Source: an uncultured Eubacteriales bacterium (GTDB taxonomy: Bacteria > Bacillota > Clostridia > Oscillospirales > Oscillospiraceae). Taken from it: a DNA stretch of 18,858 bases. Positions 1 to 6,912 of this stretch are shown in pieces. The translations under genes were made by a program, and so were the position numbers. Below the pieces are notes generated by a model. It worked only from the letters and a program-made list of their open reading frames with translations. It was not told where the DNA came from and ran no database searches. Location of the stretch: positions 1-18,858 of the forward strand of contig URDK01000054.1 in NCBI GenBank assembly GCA_900546485.1. Reading direction: 5' to 3'. Numbering within the stretch: position 1 is the stretch's first letter; each line of letters starts with the position of its first letter.

Positions 1-36
1 ATCGCGGTCCTTTTTCTATCTGCGCATACGATGGCA

Positions 37-76
37 AAGGGCCCGGACGCGGCAGCGTCCAGGCCCTTGTTTTTTC
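37..76 (+). terminator. Rho-independent terminator, possibly shared by both strands
   Basis: A 14-bp stem with one mismatch (positions 37-50 with 55-68, GGCA loop) is followed by a run of six T on the plus strand at 70-75. It would end transcription of a plus-strand gene lying left of the window. It also lies directly past the stop codon of the minus-strand symporter gene. In that direction the downstream U-tract is poor, so use by the symporter transcript is only possible. Confidence 0.8.
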
Positions 77-1463
77 AGTTTTTAACCCGTCGCCGTTTAA
101 ATATCCGGCTGCGGAACAAAATGAGGTTCATCACCGCGAAGAATACGACGAGAATGATGAGCGTGAGCACAGGCTTTACCGGCGCCAAGGTAGCCAGCAG
201 CATCATCGGGAAGCCGAAGACTATGGCCGGGAAGTTCTGATAAACCAGATTGTCCATGGCCGGGGATTTGAAATCACCGTCTATCTCACGCAGGAGGATG
301 ACGCCGGTGCTGGCTGTGCCGGTCAGCATGCCGTACATGGCGAGGAACTGCTCCTCATGGTATTCAGGGAACAGGGACTTCGCCACTAAGGCGTTGTATA
401 CATAGGTTATCACCAGGCCCACGACGCCCATGATGATTATGATTCCCCAGTAGTCCTTGAGCACGCTGAAGCGTATCGCCGCGATGCCGGCAACGACCAT
501 TATGTCGAAGAAGAAGTTGCTCGCGCGGGTCATGAGGAAGCTGTTCGTATACTCCTTTTTGATGACGCCCTTCTTCTTGAGCCAGCCCATCACCAGCTTT
601 ACCAGCGTGGCCGTCAGCACGCCGAGCAGGAAGTTGAAGCCGAAGATGACCGACTTCATGTTGGGCAGCAGCGCGCCCAGCGCACCCATCAGCAGGTAGG
701 CCAGCATATACGCCACGGCGATGAGCGCGATCTGTATGGTGAGCTTGTCTATGCTCTCCTGCATGGGTATCTCGTCGTCGGACTGTATATCCTCGGAGCG
801 CAGTGCCTTTTCCTCTTTGTGCAAGACCTTTATGCGGCCGAGCTTTTTCTGGATGTTCAGGTGGATGACGCCGCCTATGCTGGCGCTCAGAAAGCCCAGA
901 GCCGCGATGGTGAGGCCGAAGCTCTTGCCGCCCTCGAAGCCGAAGTCGTTTTCAAATATCCCGCCGTAGTTGAGCGCCTGGCCGGTACCCTGGCCGTAGC
1001 CGAAGGGCAGCAGTATCCCCGCCGCCGGGAAGAAGTCCGTGACGATGAGCGCGGCGACTATGGATATAGCAAGGCCGAAAATGCCCTGAAGCAGGTAGGT
1101 CGAAACCGTGGTCACGCCCGTGTTGAATATCTCCACGGTACGTTTCTTGGTCAGCTTCGTCTTGGAGGGCTTGAAGGCCGAGGCGATGAAGCCCAGGGCC
1201 AGGGTGTGGTATGTGATGATTTCGAGCGTATTTATGCCGTCCCCGCCGAAGAACTCGGTCTCAAACATGTTGACACCGGTGGCGAGCTTGTACAGCCCGG
1301 CTACAACTATCAATATTCCGCCGCCCAGCACGGAGGTGGGTATCAGCGACGCCTGAAGAAAATGGATGGATTTCTTCAAAACGTTTGCGGCCAGCAGACT
1401 GACCAGCAGCACCGCGGCCAGATTGAAGCCGCTCCATACACTAAAGTCCCAGAAATTTTCCAT
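75..1463 (-). CDS. gltS: Sodium/glutamate symporter family protein (GltS-like, ESS family)
   Basis: Probably an inner-membrane carrier that imports glutamate, or a related dicarboxylate, with sodium. The translation is almost wholly hydrophobic, with about ten or more membrane segments in two halves. A glycine-rich motif of the type GYGQGTGQA sits near residue 155, as expected for the conserved loops of the ESS family. A charged loop of about 45 residues near the middle separates the two halves and makes the protein (462 aa) longer than E. coli GltS (about 400 aa). The start chosen is ATG at 1463, because the AAAGG ribosome site at 1472-1476 is 8 nt before it; ATG 1469 and GTG 1472 lie too close to that site. 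The gene overlaps the end of the upstream acyltransferase gene by 23 bp, so the two are probably co-transcribed. Family assignment is firm; substrate is inferred. Confidence 0.85.
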   Translation of the reverse strand: MENFWDFSVWSGFNLAAVLLVSLLAANVLKKSIHFLQASLIPTSVLGGGILIVVAGLYKLATGVNMFETEFFGGDGINTLEIITYHTLALGFIASAFKPSKTKLTKKRTVEIFNTGVTTVSTYLLQGIFGLAISIVAALIVTDFFPAAGILLPFGYGQGTGQALNYGGIFENDFGFEGGKSFGLTIAALGFLSASIGGVIHLNIQKKLGRIKVLHKEEKALRSEDIQSDDEIPMQESIDKLTIQIALIAVAYMLAYLLMGALGALLPNMKSVIFGFNFLLGVLTATLVKLVMGWLKKKGVIKKEYTNSFLMTRASNFFFDIMVVAGIAAIRFSVLKDYWGIIIIMGVVGLVITYVYNALVAKSLFPEYHEEQFLAMYGMLTGTASTGVILLREIDGDFKSPAMDNLVYQNFPAIVFGFPMMLLATLAPVKPVLTLIILVVFFAVMNLILFRSRIFKRRRVKN

Positions 1464-2664
1464 TTTCATCACCTTTGCTGATATTTTTATGGCGGTAATA
1501 GATGTTCACGTATTTCAGCGCGTTGAATCTCTTGCCGCCTTTAAGCTGATACAGCTTTTCTCCGTGATAGATATTGAGCTTGTTCCGACCGAGTACCGAG
1601 AGCGCCTCGAGTTCTGAGAAAGGGAGGGTGAGCGCGTCTTCGTCTCCCTCGTCTATCACTATCCTGTCGCCGTAGAGGCTGATGGAGGCCTCCTCGCGCA
1701 GCGGCTGCTTGCGCTTGTACAAAATGACCTCGGAGAGCCTAGCACTGTCGCGATACATGGGCTCGCTGAGATATTTGTCAAGGTCCAGGGCGCGGACGAA
1801 GTCCTCCTGGTAGTCGTACCAGCCGGCGACAAACTCGAAGGGAAAGTCGAAGCCCACGCCGGTGAGGCGCTTGTCTGCGCCGTAGTTTATCTTTCTGTGG
1901 CAGCGCAGGCACTCTATCTCGTTGCCATGGCTCTCGAACTCGGAGAGCCCGCACCAGGGGCAGACGTACATGGCCCGCTCCAGATATTCGGCGCGGTGGT
2001 CGGATTCGAAAACACCGTCCGCTATGCCCTCGTCCACCGCGAGGCCGCTCTCAATGAGTGAAAAGAGCTCCGTTTTGGACATCGCCGCGTATTCCTCGGG
2101 CTCTATGACGCGGGAGACGTAGGCGCGCATTTTGCCGCGCCTAACTACGTCGCTCCAACGCGGGTGTACGCCGTAGCCGCCCTCGATGCGGTAGAGCGCT
2201 ATCGGCAGCTTTATCATCTTCGCGAGCGAGGCGATGGCCGGGTTCATATAGCCGGTGCGTCCGCTGTATGTACGGTTGCCCTCGGGGGCGATGGCGATGG
2301 TGCCGCCCTCCTTCGCAACACGGATGCAGGTCTTGACCGCCGAGACGTCGGAGGTCTGCTTTTTTATGGGAATCGGCGCCACCAGCCAGCGCAGAAGCGT
2401 GGATATCCAACCGTTTGAAAAGAGGTCCTCGCTTGCCACGTAGTACACCGGGCCGCGGAAGCCCATGCCGACAAAAAACTGGTCGAAGGCCGTCTGGTGG
2501 TTCATCAGTATCAGGTAGGGCCTGTCGCCCTGCTCCTTGAAACGTTCAACTTTTATGTTATATTTCAGCCTCGTATAAGGATACATCACCGCATATGCGA
2601 TATTTCGCACAATGCGGTGACGGTACTTCATCCATGTTCTTTTGCTGCTGCCTGCTCTCTCCAT
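1441..2664 (-). CDS. 1-acyl-sn-glycerol-3-phosphate acyltransferase-like protein with C-terminal zinc ribbon
   Basis: Probably transfers an acyl chain to a lysophospholipid at the membrane. The catalytic block NHQTAFD (His56, Asp61) matches the NHx4D motif, and EGNR at 128-131 matches the EGxR acyl-acceptor motif. The PlsC domain ends near residue 200. It is followed by about 200 residues not found in ordinary PlsC (about 240 aa). These include two Cys pairs, CPWC at 235-238 and CLRC at 252-255, that look like a zinc ribbon. The remainder carries no domain I recognise. The start at ATG 2664 is the first Met that leads directly into the acyltransferase domain; a GTG at 2694 in the same frame lacks a clear ribosome site. 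The ribosome site for ATG 2664 is a GGGGG run 12 nt upstream, so the start is not certain. Its 3' end overlaps the symporter gene. Confidence 0.8.
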   Translation of the reverse strand: MERAGSSKRTWMKYRHRIVRNIAYAVMYPYTRLKYNIKVERFKEQGDRPYLILMNHQTAFDQFFVGMGFRGPVYYVASEDLFSNGWISTLLRWLVAPIPIKKQTSDVSAVKTCIRVAKEGGTIAIAPEGNRTYSGRTGYMNPAIASLAKMIKLPIALYRIEGGYGVHPRWSDVVRRGKMRAYVSRVIEPEEYAAMSKTELFSLIESGLAVDEGIADGVFESDHRAEYLERAMYVCPWCGLSEFESHGNEIECLRCHRKINYGADKRLTGVGFDFPFEFVAGWYDYQEDFVRALDLDKYLSEPMYRDSARLSEVILYKRKQPLREEASISLYGDRIVIDEGDEDALTLPFSELEALSVLGRNKLNIYHGEKLYQLKGGKRFNALKYVNIYYRHKNISKGDENGKFLGL

Positions 2665-2832
2665 TGCGTTCTCACACCCCCAAACTCCAATCACCGGAGT
2701 GTCACGGATTTAACTCACCGTGTTGTCCGTTATTTTTTAATATAATATCACACTAGTGCGAGCGATTACAAGAGAAAGGAAAAATATCATTTGTAGGTCT
2801 AGGTCTTTTTCATTTAATTTTGTGCAGCGTTG

Positions 2833-2841
2833 TGGTAAAAT
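2833..2841 (+). promoter_or_regulatory. Extended -10 promoter for the macro-domain gene
   Basis: TG at 2833-2834 followed by one base and TAAAAT at 2836-2841 forms an extended -10 element. It lies 24 bp before the start codon of the macro-domain gene. No good -35 hexamer is seen at 17 bp, which is acceptable for an extended -10 promoter. Assignment rests on the motif alone. Confidence 0.4.
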
Positions 2842-2865
2842 GGGCTCGCAAAGGAGGCAAATCGC

Positions 2866-3378
2866 ATGAAAGAACGAATTGAAATAATAGAGGGCGATAT
2901 CACGCGCTCGCACGTGGATGCCATTGCGAACGCGGCGAACACCTCGCTGCTCGGCGGCGGCGGAGTGGACGGAGCCATCCACCGCGCCGCGGGTCCGGAG
3001 CTGCTGGCTGAGTGCCGCACGCTGCACGGCTGTGAGACCGGCAAGGCCAAGATAACGAAGGGATATAAGCTGCCCGCCAAGTACGTCCTGCACACTCCCG
3101 GCCCCGTCTGGCACGGCGGCAATCACGGCGAGAGCGAGCTGCTCGCGGGCTGCTACCGCTCCTGCCTCGACCTCGCGGCGCAGTACGGCTGCAAGACCGT
3201 GGACTTCCCGTCCATAAGCACCGGCGTCTACGGCTACCCCGTGGACAAGGCCGCCGCAGTTGCGCTGCGCGCCATACTCGAGAGTCTTGAGGCCCACCCT
3301 GAGATAGAGCGCGTGCGCATGGTCTGCTTCGACTCCCGCACCAGGGCCGCCTACGAGACTGCCCTTGCCGCGCTGTGA
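2866..3378 (+). CDS. Macro-domain protein, probable O-acetyl-ADP-ribose deacetylase
   Basis: A single macro domain fills the protein (170 aa), the usual size for the YmdB/MacroD type that binds ADP-ribose and removes O-acetyl or protein-linked ADP-ribose. Visible signatures are GDIT at 10-13 (adenine-binding Asp11), ANAANTSL near 21-28, the glycine-rich GGGGVDGAIHRAAG loop at 30-43 and the phosphate-loop motif STGVYGYP near 115. It is expected to be cytoplasmic. The start has a strong AAAGGAGG ribosome site. The stop codon overlaps the start of the next gene in GTGA, so both are translated together. The physiological substrate is not deducible from the sequence. Confidence 0.92.
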   Translation: MKERIEIIEGDITRSHVDAIANAANTSLLGGGGVDGAIHRAAGPELLAECRTLHGCETGKAKITKGYKLPAKYVLHTPGPVWHGGNHGESELLAGCYRSCLDLAAQYGCKTVDFPSISTGVYGYPVDKAAAVALRAILESLEAHPEIERVRMVCFDSRTRAAYETALAAL

Positions 3379-4292
3379 GCCGCAGACTCAGCTACACCGT
3401 CCCTCCCGAGTTCGACGGGCGGCGCATACGCAGTATACTGCAGGGCCAGCTCGGCCTCTCCGCGGGCCTGGTGACGAGGCTGCGCCACCGCGAGGGCGCG
3501 GTGCTGCTCAACGGCCGGCCCGCCAAGACGCTCGACCCCGTCCGCACGGGCGACGTGCTCAGCGTTGAGGTCGGGGACGAGAAAAAGGGCGCCTTCGCGC
3601 CCTCCGGGCCCCGTCTTGCCGTGCTCTGGGAGGACGAGGACATACTTATTATAAACAAGCCCGCCGATATGGCGGTGCACGGCCGCTCCGAACACGGGGA
3701 GCCCACCGTCGGCTCCGCCGTCGCGGCCTATCTCGGCACCGCCGCGCCCTTCCACCCCGTGAACAGGCTGGACCGGGGCACGACGGGCGTGATGTGCGCC
3801 GCCAAGACCGGATACATGCACGACCGGCTGCGCCGTCTGCTGCACACGGAGGGGCTGCGGCGCGAGTATCTCGCCATAACGGTCGGCGCGCCGGAGCCCG
3901 CCTCGGGCGTCATCGACCTGCCCATAGGCCGGCGCGGGGAGGAAAAGCGCTTCTGCGTCCGGCCTGACGGTGCGCCGTCTGTGACCGCGTACGAGACTCT
4001 TGCCTCAGACGGCGCTCTGGCGCTGCTCCGGCTCCGGCCGGAGACGGGCAGGACGCACCAGATACGTGTCCACCTCTCCGCCATAGGCTGCCCAATACTC
4101 GGCGACCGGCTCTACGGCCGCGTGAGCGCCGAGATAGCCCGGACCGCGCTGCACTCGTCGCGGCTCACGCTCATCCACCCGCTGACCGGCGAGACGGTAA
4201 GCGCCGAGGCGCCGCTGCCCGAGGATATGCGTGCCGTTCTCGACGCCCACGCGCTCTTAGTGGGGGAGGAACAAACGCGGCGTCAGGCGTAG
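3375..4292 (+). CDS. RluA-family pseudouridine synthase
   Basis: Converts selected uridines in rRNA or tRNA to pseudouridine. An S4-type RNA-binding domain occupies about residues 12-65. The catalytic domain follows, with the family motif HPVNRLDRGTTG at 127-138, in which Asp133 is the expected catalytic nucleophile. Further on, GRTHQIRVH matches the conserved motif of the RluA group. Length (305 aa) is normal for RluA/RluD proteins. The start is GTG, overlapping the TGA of the macro-domain gene by 4 bp, a typical coupled start. Its last 10 bp overlap the convergent gene on the other strand. Which RNA position it modifies cannot be told. Confidence 0.92.
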   Translation: MSRRLSYTVPPEFDGRRIRSILQGQLGLSAGLVTRLRHREGAVLLNGRPAKTLDPVRTGDVLSVEVGDEKKGAFAPSGPRLAVLWEDEDILIINKPADMAVHGRSEHGEPTVGSAVAAYLGTAAPFHPVNRLDRGTTGVMCAAKTGYMHDRLRRLLHTEGLRREYLAITVGAPEPASGVIDLPIGRRGEEKRFCVRPDGAPSVTAYETLASDGALALLRLRPETGRTHQIRVHLSAIGCPILGDRLYGRVSAEIARTALHSSRLTLIHPLTGETVSAEAPLPEDMRAVLDAHALLVGEEQTRRQA

Positions 4293-4834
4293 CGCTGAGC
4301 GCCGTCGGGCGTGACATAGTAGACGCGCGCAAGACCGCGTATGGCTCCGGAGAGCTCCGAGAGGTCGCTGTCTGTGCCCTCGGGTATCGCGACGGCCCGG
4401 ATGGCGATGTCCGTTTCAAAGCCGGCGCTCACCGCCGTGTGCGGTATCTGCGTGCCTATGATGACCTCCAGCGTCTCCGAGAGCGCCGAAATGTCCGTGA
4501 CACTGCCCAGCTCCACTCCGTCCACGCTGACCGCCCAGGCCTTGTCCACGCCCTCCGCAGAGTAGAGTATCGCCTCCGTCAGCTCCGCGACTTCACCGTG
4601 CGCCGGCAGAAGCGAGAGCCGGGCCTCCGTTTCAAGCTCCGGCAACGCAGTCTCAGTGCGCGAGACCTCCTCGGCCGCTGCGTACGCCGCACGCTGTGCG
4701 TTCTCCAGGTCCTGCCGCGTCCAGCTGCCCTCGAGCGGCTGTCCGTCCACGCTCACACTGTACACCAGCCTCAGGTTAGCCGCCGCCACAAGCCCCAGTG
4801 CGCCGAGCAGCAGCAAGGCCTTTTTCAGCTGCAT
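4283..4834 (-). CDS. Hypothetical exported or membrane-anchored protein resembling the N-terminal part of M23 peptidases
   Basis: Residues 1-20 form a basic-hydrophobic stretch (starting MQLKK) that should act as a signal peptide or membrane anchor. The rest is a small extracellular domain. Two segments, YSVSVDGQPL and WAVSVDGVELGSV, look like the 'VxVdGxxlG' strands seen before the catalytic domain in M23-type cell-wall peptidases. No peptidase motif is present, so this is at most a stand-alone copy of that region. The start is ATG 4834 with GAGGTG a few bases upstream; the frame stays open further upstream without a good start. The gene is convergent with the pseudouridine synthase gene and divergent from yabP. 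Function is unknown; the similarity is recalled, not searched. Confidence 0.6.
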   Translation of the reverse strand: MQLKKALLLLGALGLVAAANLRLVYSVSVDGQPLEGSWTRQDLENAQRAAYAAAEEVSRTETALPELETEARLSLLPAHGEVAELTEAILYSAEGVDKAWAVSVDGVELGSVTDISALSETLEVIIGTQIPHTAVSAGFETDIAIRAVAIPEGTDSDLSELSGAIRGLARVYYVTPDGAQRYA

Positions 4835-4963
4835 ATGAATCACCTCACCAGTTAACATAACACATTCAAAACCGGAGTCAATACCTTCGGCAAAAGCTCC
4901 CAAAAGCAGAGCGTTTTCTCACGGCCTGTCCGCATAGACTGCTCATGAGAGGAGCGTGAAGGC

Positions 4964-5248
4964 ATGGGCTACGAGGACAAGACGGCCGCGGCCGCGAAGC
5001 CGCACCGCATAGTTTTGGATGAGCGCGCGAGGCTCTCGGTCACGGGGGTCAGCGACGTGCTGAGCTTTGACGAGGACAGGATAGTCATGCACACGGTGAA
5101 GGGAGAGCTGACCGTGGTGGGGGAGGGGCTGCACATAGGCAAGCTCAGCCTCGACACGGGGGAGCTGTGCGTTGAGGGAAAGGTGAGCGACCTCAGCTAT
5201 GAGGAGGCCTCCCCGGCGGGCGGCTTCTGGAGCCGGCTGTTCGGCTGA
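4964..5248 (+). CDS. yabP: Sporulation protein YabP
   Basis: A small beta-rich protein (94 aa), the usual length of YabP, a sporulation protein widespread in spore-forming Firmicutes. The pattern RLSVTGVSDVLSFDE followed by alternating hydrophobic strands and GEGLHIGKLSLDTGEL is characteristic. It ends in an unusual FWSRLFG tail. A GAGAGGAG ribosome site precedes the ATG by about ten bases. The next gene, yabQ, starts 4 bp after the stop. In B. subtilis the pair is expressed in the mother cell and yabQ is needed for the spore cortex. No sporulation-specific promoter could be picked out by eye. Confidence 0.88.
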   Translation: MGYEDKTAAAAKPHRIVLDERARLSVTGVSDVLSFDEDRIVMHTVKGELTVVGEGLHIGKLSLDTGELCVEGKVSDLSYEEASPAGGFWSRLFG

Positions 5249-5252
5249 GCCG

Positions 5253-5885
5253 ATGGAAATGCCGGTGTACGCCCAGGCCGTGCAGGCGGGCCTGGCCCTC
5301 CTGCTGGGCGTCGGGCTGGGAATTATTTACGACGCGTTCAAGGCGCTGCGGCTGAGCGCGGGGAGCGGGAAGGCCCGCCGGGCGCTGACCGCGACGGCAG
5401 ATGTGCTGTTCTGCGCTGTCATGGCGTTCGCGCTCTTCAGCTTCGGGCTCGGCCCGGGCGAGGGGAGCCTGAGGGCCTTTATGCTCTGCTGCACGGGCTG
5501 CGGCTGGGGCCTCTACGCGCTCACGCTGTCGCCTCTGGCGCTGCGTTTTTTCAGTTTTGTTGTCAAATGGCTGTGTAAAGCGGCCGCACCGGGGCTCAGG
5601 TGCTTGTCAAAACTCCAAAAAAACAAATTTTTTCAAAAAAATATCTTCCCAAAATTTCGCACAAGGTTTACAATGATGAAAAACCGCCGAGGGCCGTCCC
5701 GCCGCGGCGGAATAAGCCCCGAAGGGGGTGGCCGCCTTGAAGAACGCAAGGGCAGGTATAGTTACTCTGCTGATAGTGGCGGCGCTTTCGCTGTACGCGC
5801 TGGCGAGCCTGGCCTCGACGAAGGCGGAAGCAGCGGAGTACGAAGCCTATCGGGACGAACTCCTCGCCGAGGCCGGCGCGCTTGA
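5253..5885 (+). CDS. yabQ: Spore cortex biosynthesis protein YabQ
   Basis: A membrane protein with about four hydrophobic segments between residues 5 and 105, the first containing GVGLGIIYDAFKALR, a typical YabQ start. It then has a basic tail rich in Lys, Phe and Arg. YabQ localises to the forespore membrane and is needed for cortex formation in B. subtilis. ATG 5253, four bases after the yabP stop, begins exactly at the conserved N-terminus. The odd point is the 3' end. The frame runs 149 bp into divIC and encodes a Gly/Arg/Ser-rich tail unlike the family. An out-of-frame TAA at 5713 would give the expected length of about 154 aa. A frameshift or base error after about 5660 is therefore possible. 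Confidence 0.8.
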   Translation: MEMPVYAQAVQAGLALLLGVGLGIIYDAFKALRLSAGSGKARRALTATADVLFCAVMAFALFSFGLGPGEGSLRAFMLCCTGCGWGLYALTLSPLALRFFSFVVKWLCKAAAPGLRCLSKLQKNKFFQKNIFPKFRTRFTMMKNRRGPSRRGGISPEGGGRLEERKGRYSYSADSGGAFAVRAGEPGLDEGGSSGVRSLSGRTPRRGRRA

Positions 5886-6018
5886 GAGCGAGAACGCGCG
5901 CCTCACGGCACAGGCGTCCTCCGAGACGGAGGAAGAGACAATAGAGCGCATGGCCCGGGAGCGGCTGGGGCTCGGCTGTACAGGCGGGGAAAATTCAGAG
6001 GGAAGCACCAGCAATTAA
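5737..6018 (+). CDS. divIC: Septum formation initiator, DivIC/FtsB family
   Basis: A short bitopic division protein. It has one membrane segment (about residues 6-24), a coiled coil rich in Glu and Ala (about 28-60), and the C-terminal motif ETIERMARERLGLG typical of FtsB/DivIC. It would join the FtsL-DivIB(FtsQ) subcomplex of the divisome, and in sporulating Firmicutes it also serves the asymmetric septum. The GGGGG ribosome site at 5724-5728 is 8 nt before TTG 5737, which I favour as start. GTG 5728, in the same frame, would add three residues but lies on top of that site. The yabQ frame overlaps the first half of this gene. Confidence 0.85.
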   Translation: MKNARAGIVTLLIVAALSLYALASLASTKAEAAEYEAYRDELLAEAGALESENARLTAQASSETEEETIERMARERLGLGCTGGENSEGSTSN

Positions 6019-6041
6019 ATACAGGGGGATAAAGAGCACAT

Positions 6042-6500
6042 ATGCAGCTTCAGGTGGGAATGGTAATCGAGGGCAAGGTCACTGGCATAACCAAGTTCGG
6101 CGCGTTTGTGGCCCTGCCGGAAGGCAAAAGCGGACTGGTACACATTTCGGAGATCGCGAATACCTTTGTGAATGACGTGCACGACTATGTCCAGGACGGG
6201 CAGACGGTGAAGGTCAAGATCATCGGCATCGGCGACGACGGGAAGATCAACCTGTCCATCAAGAAAGCGGAGGACCCTGCGCCGCAGCAGCGGCAGGACA
6301 GGCGTCCGCCCAGACCGGCGGCATCGGCGCAGCAGCCCAGGCAGTACGGCGGGCCTCGCCAGGCCGTGCCCCGCGCGAACGGGCCCACCGGAGACGTGAG
6401 CTTTGAGGATAAGCTCAAGCAGTTCATGCAGGAGTCGGACAGCCGCATGGCGGATAACAAGATGTATTCCGACCATCGCACCTCCCGCAGGAGAAGATAA
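6042..6500 (+). CDS. yabR: S1 RNA-binding domain protein (YabR-like general stress protein)
   Basis: Residues 1-75 form one S1 domain, recognisable by GMVIEGKVTGITKFGAFV, GKSGLVHISEI and the closing GKINLSIK. The rest is a flexible Pro/Gln/Arg-rich linker and a short conserved tail (FEDKLKQFMQESDSR), as in YabR and related proteins. Binding to RNA or ribosomes is expected from the domain. Its place after divIC and before tRNA genes is the same as in B. subtilis. The ATG lies 12 nt after an AGGGGGA ribosome site, slightly far. A strong terminator follows the stop codon directly. Confidence 0.88.
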   Translation: MQLQVGMVIEGKVTGITKFGAFVALPEGKSGLVHISEIANTFVNDVHDYVQDGQTVKVKIIGIGDDGKINLSIKKAEDPAPQQRQDRRPPRPAASAQQPRQYGGPRQAVPRANGPTGDVSFEDKLKQFMQESDSRMADNKMYSDHRTSRRRR

Positions 6501-6505
6501 GCGAA

Positions 6506-6534
6506 AGGCGGAGCGAGAGCTCCGCCTCTTTTTA
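6506..6534 (+). terminator. Terminator after yabR
   Basis: Perfect 9-bp GC-rich stem (AGGCGGAGC at 6506-6514 with its complement at 6519-6527), GAGA tetraloop, then CTTTTTAT. This ends the yabP-yabQ-divIC-yabR unit. Confidence 0.93.
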
Positions 6535-6547
6535 TGCGCGCGGCGTG

Positions 6548-6576
6548 TTGACAAGGCCGCACAAATGGGGTAAAAT
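6548..6576 (+). promoter_or_regulatory. Near-consensus sigma-70/sigma-A promoter of the tRNA unit
   Basis: TTGACA at 6548-6553 and TAAAAT at 6571-6576 are separated by exactly 17 bp. The tRNA-like sequence starts 14 bp further on. This would drive a strong stable-RNA transcript covering the degenerate tRNA and the intact tRNA-Arg. Confidence 0.85.
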
Positions 6577-6589
6577 ACTAAAGCTCTGA

Positions 6590-6659
6590 GCCCCCGTACC
6601 TCACCAGGATAGAGGGTCCGCCTCCTAAGCGGCAGTTCGTTCGAATCCGGCTGGAGCCG
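6590..6659 (+). pseudogene. Degenerate tRNA-Arg(CCU)-like sequence
   Basis: The 5' half looks like a normal tRNA-Arg. It has GCCCCCG, TA, a D-stem CCTC/GAGG, then an anticodon arm with loop CTCCTAA (anticodon CCT at 6624-6626). The 3' half does not fit it. The variable region is reduced to about one base, and the T-stem GTTCG/CCGGC has a C-C mismatch and two G-T pairs. The acceptor strands GCCCCCG and TGGAGCC have two mismatches, and no CCA is encoded. It looks like a tRNA 5' half joined to a foreign 3' half. I regard it as a non-functional relic, though a sequencing error cannot be excluded. Confidence 0.6.
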
Positions 6660-6682
6660 AAAATTGAATATTTTTTGTATAA

Positions 6683-6759
6683 GTCTCAGTAGCTCAGTTG
6701 GATAGAGCACGCGCCTCCTAAGCGCGGGGTCGGAGGTTCAAGTCCTCTCTGGGACGCCA
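6683..6759 (+). tRNA. tRNA-Arg (anticodon CCU, reads AGG)
   Basis: A full cloverleaf can be drawn. The acceptor GTCTCAG pairs with CTGGGAC (6749-6755), and the D-arm is GCTC/GAGC. The anticodon stem CGCGC/GCGCG carries loop CTCCTAA. The T-arm is GGAGG/CCTCT with loop TTCAAGT, the discriminator is G, and CCA is encoded at 6757-6759. It shares the upstream promoter with the degenerate copy and is followed by a strong terminator. The adjacent integrase gene makes its 3' end the likely integration site of the mobile element. Confidence 0.95.
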
Positions 6760-6766
6760 AAAACAC

Positions 6767-6808
6767 CGCTGCAAGCCGTTTTTCGCCGGTTTGCAGCGTT
6801 TATTTTTT
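6767..6808 (+). terminator. Terminator after tRNA-Arg
   Basis: A 12-bp stem with one G-T pair (6767-6778 with 6787-6798) is followed by TTTATTTTTT on the plus strand. On the minus strand the hairpin is followed by GTGTTTTTGG, so it may also stop transcripts reading out of the integrase gene. Confidence 0.9.
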
Positions 6809-6809
6809 C

Positions 6810-6850
6810 TTCTCCCGGATTTTTCGTTCCAATAAAGCCGGGAGAATTTT
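6810..6850 (+). terminator. Second hairpin downstream of tRNA-Arg
   Basis: A perfect 9-bp inverted repeat, TTCTCCCGG at 6810-6818 and its complement at 6838-6846, with a 19-nt loop, is followed by TTTTAT. The long loop makes it a weaker terminator; it could also be part of the attachment region of the element. Confidence 0.45.
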
Positions 6851-6868
6851 ATGCGCTGCAAATGTATA

Positions 6869-6912
6869 TCCTGCTAAGAAGAAACGAACGATTTCCACGT
6901 TCCTGCTAAGAA
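6869..6912 (+). repeat. Direct repeats, possible integrase arm-type sites
   Basis: TCCTGCTAAGAA occurs at 6869-6880 and again at 6901-6912, a period of 32 bp. A weaker TTTGCTAA follows at 6923-6930. Short direct repeats between the attachment core and the integrase gene are typical arm-type binding sites of tyrosine recombinases. The function is inferred from position only. Confidence 0.45.

Noticed and set aside
819..1481. Plus-strand open frame of 220 codons
   Set aside because: It is a shadow of the symporter gene, whose hydrophobic pattern and ribosome site are clear.
2737..3845. Minus-strand open frames of 100-190 codons
   Set aside because: They are antisense to the macro-domain and pseudouridine synthase genes, which show clear catalytic motifs.
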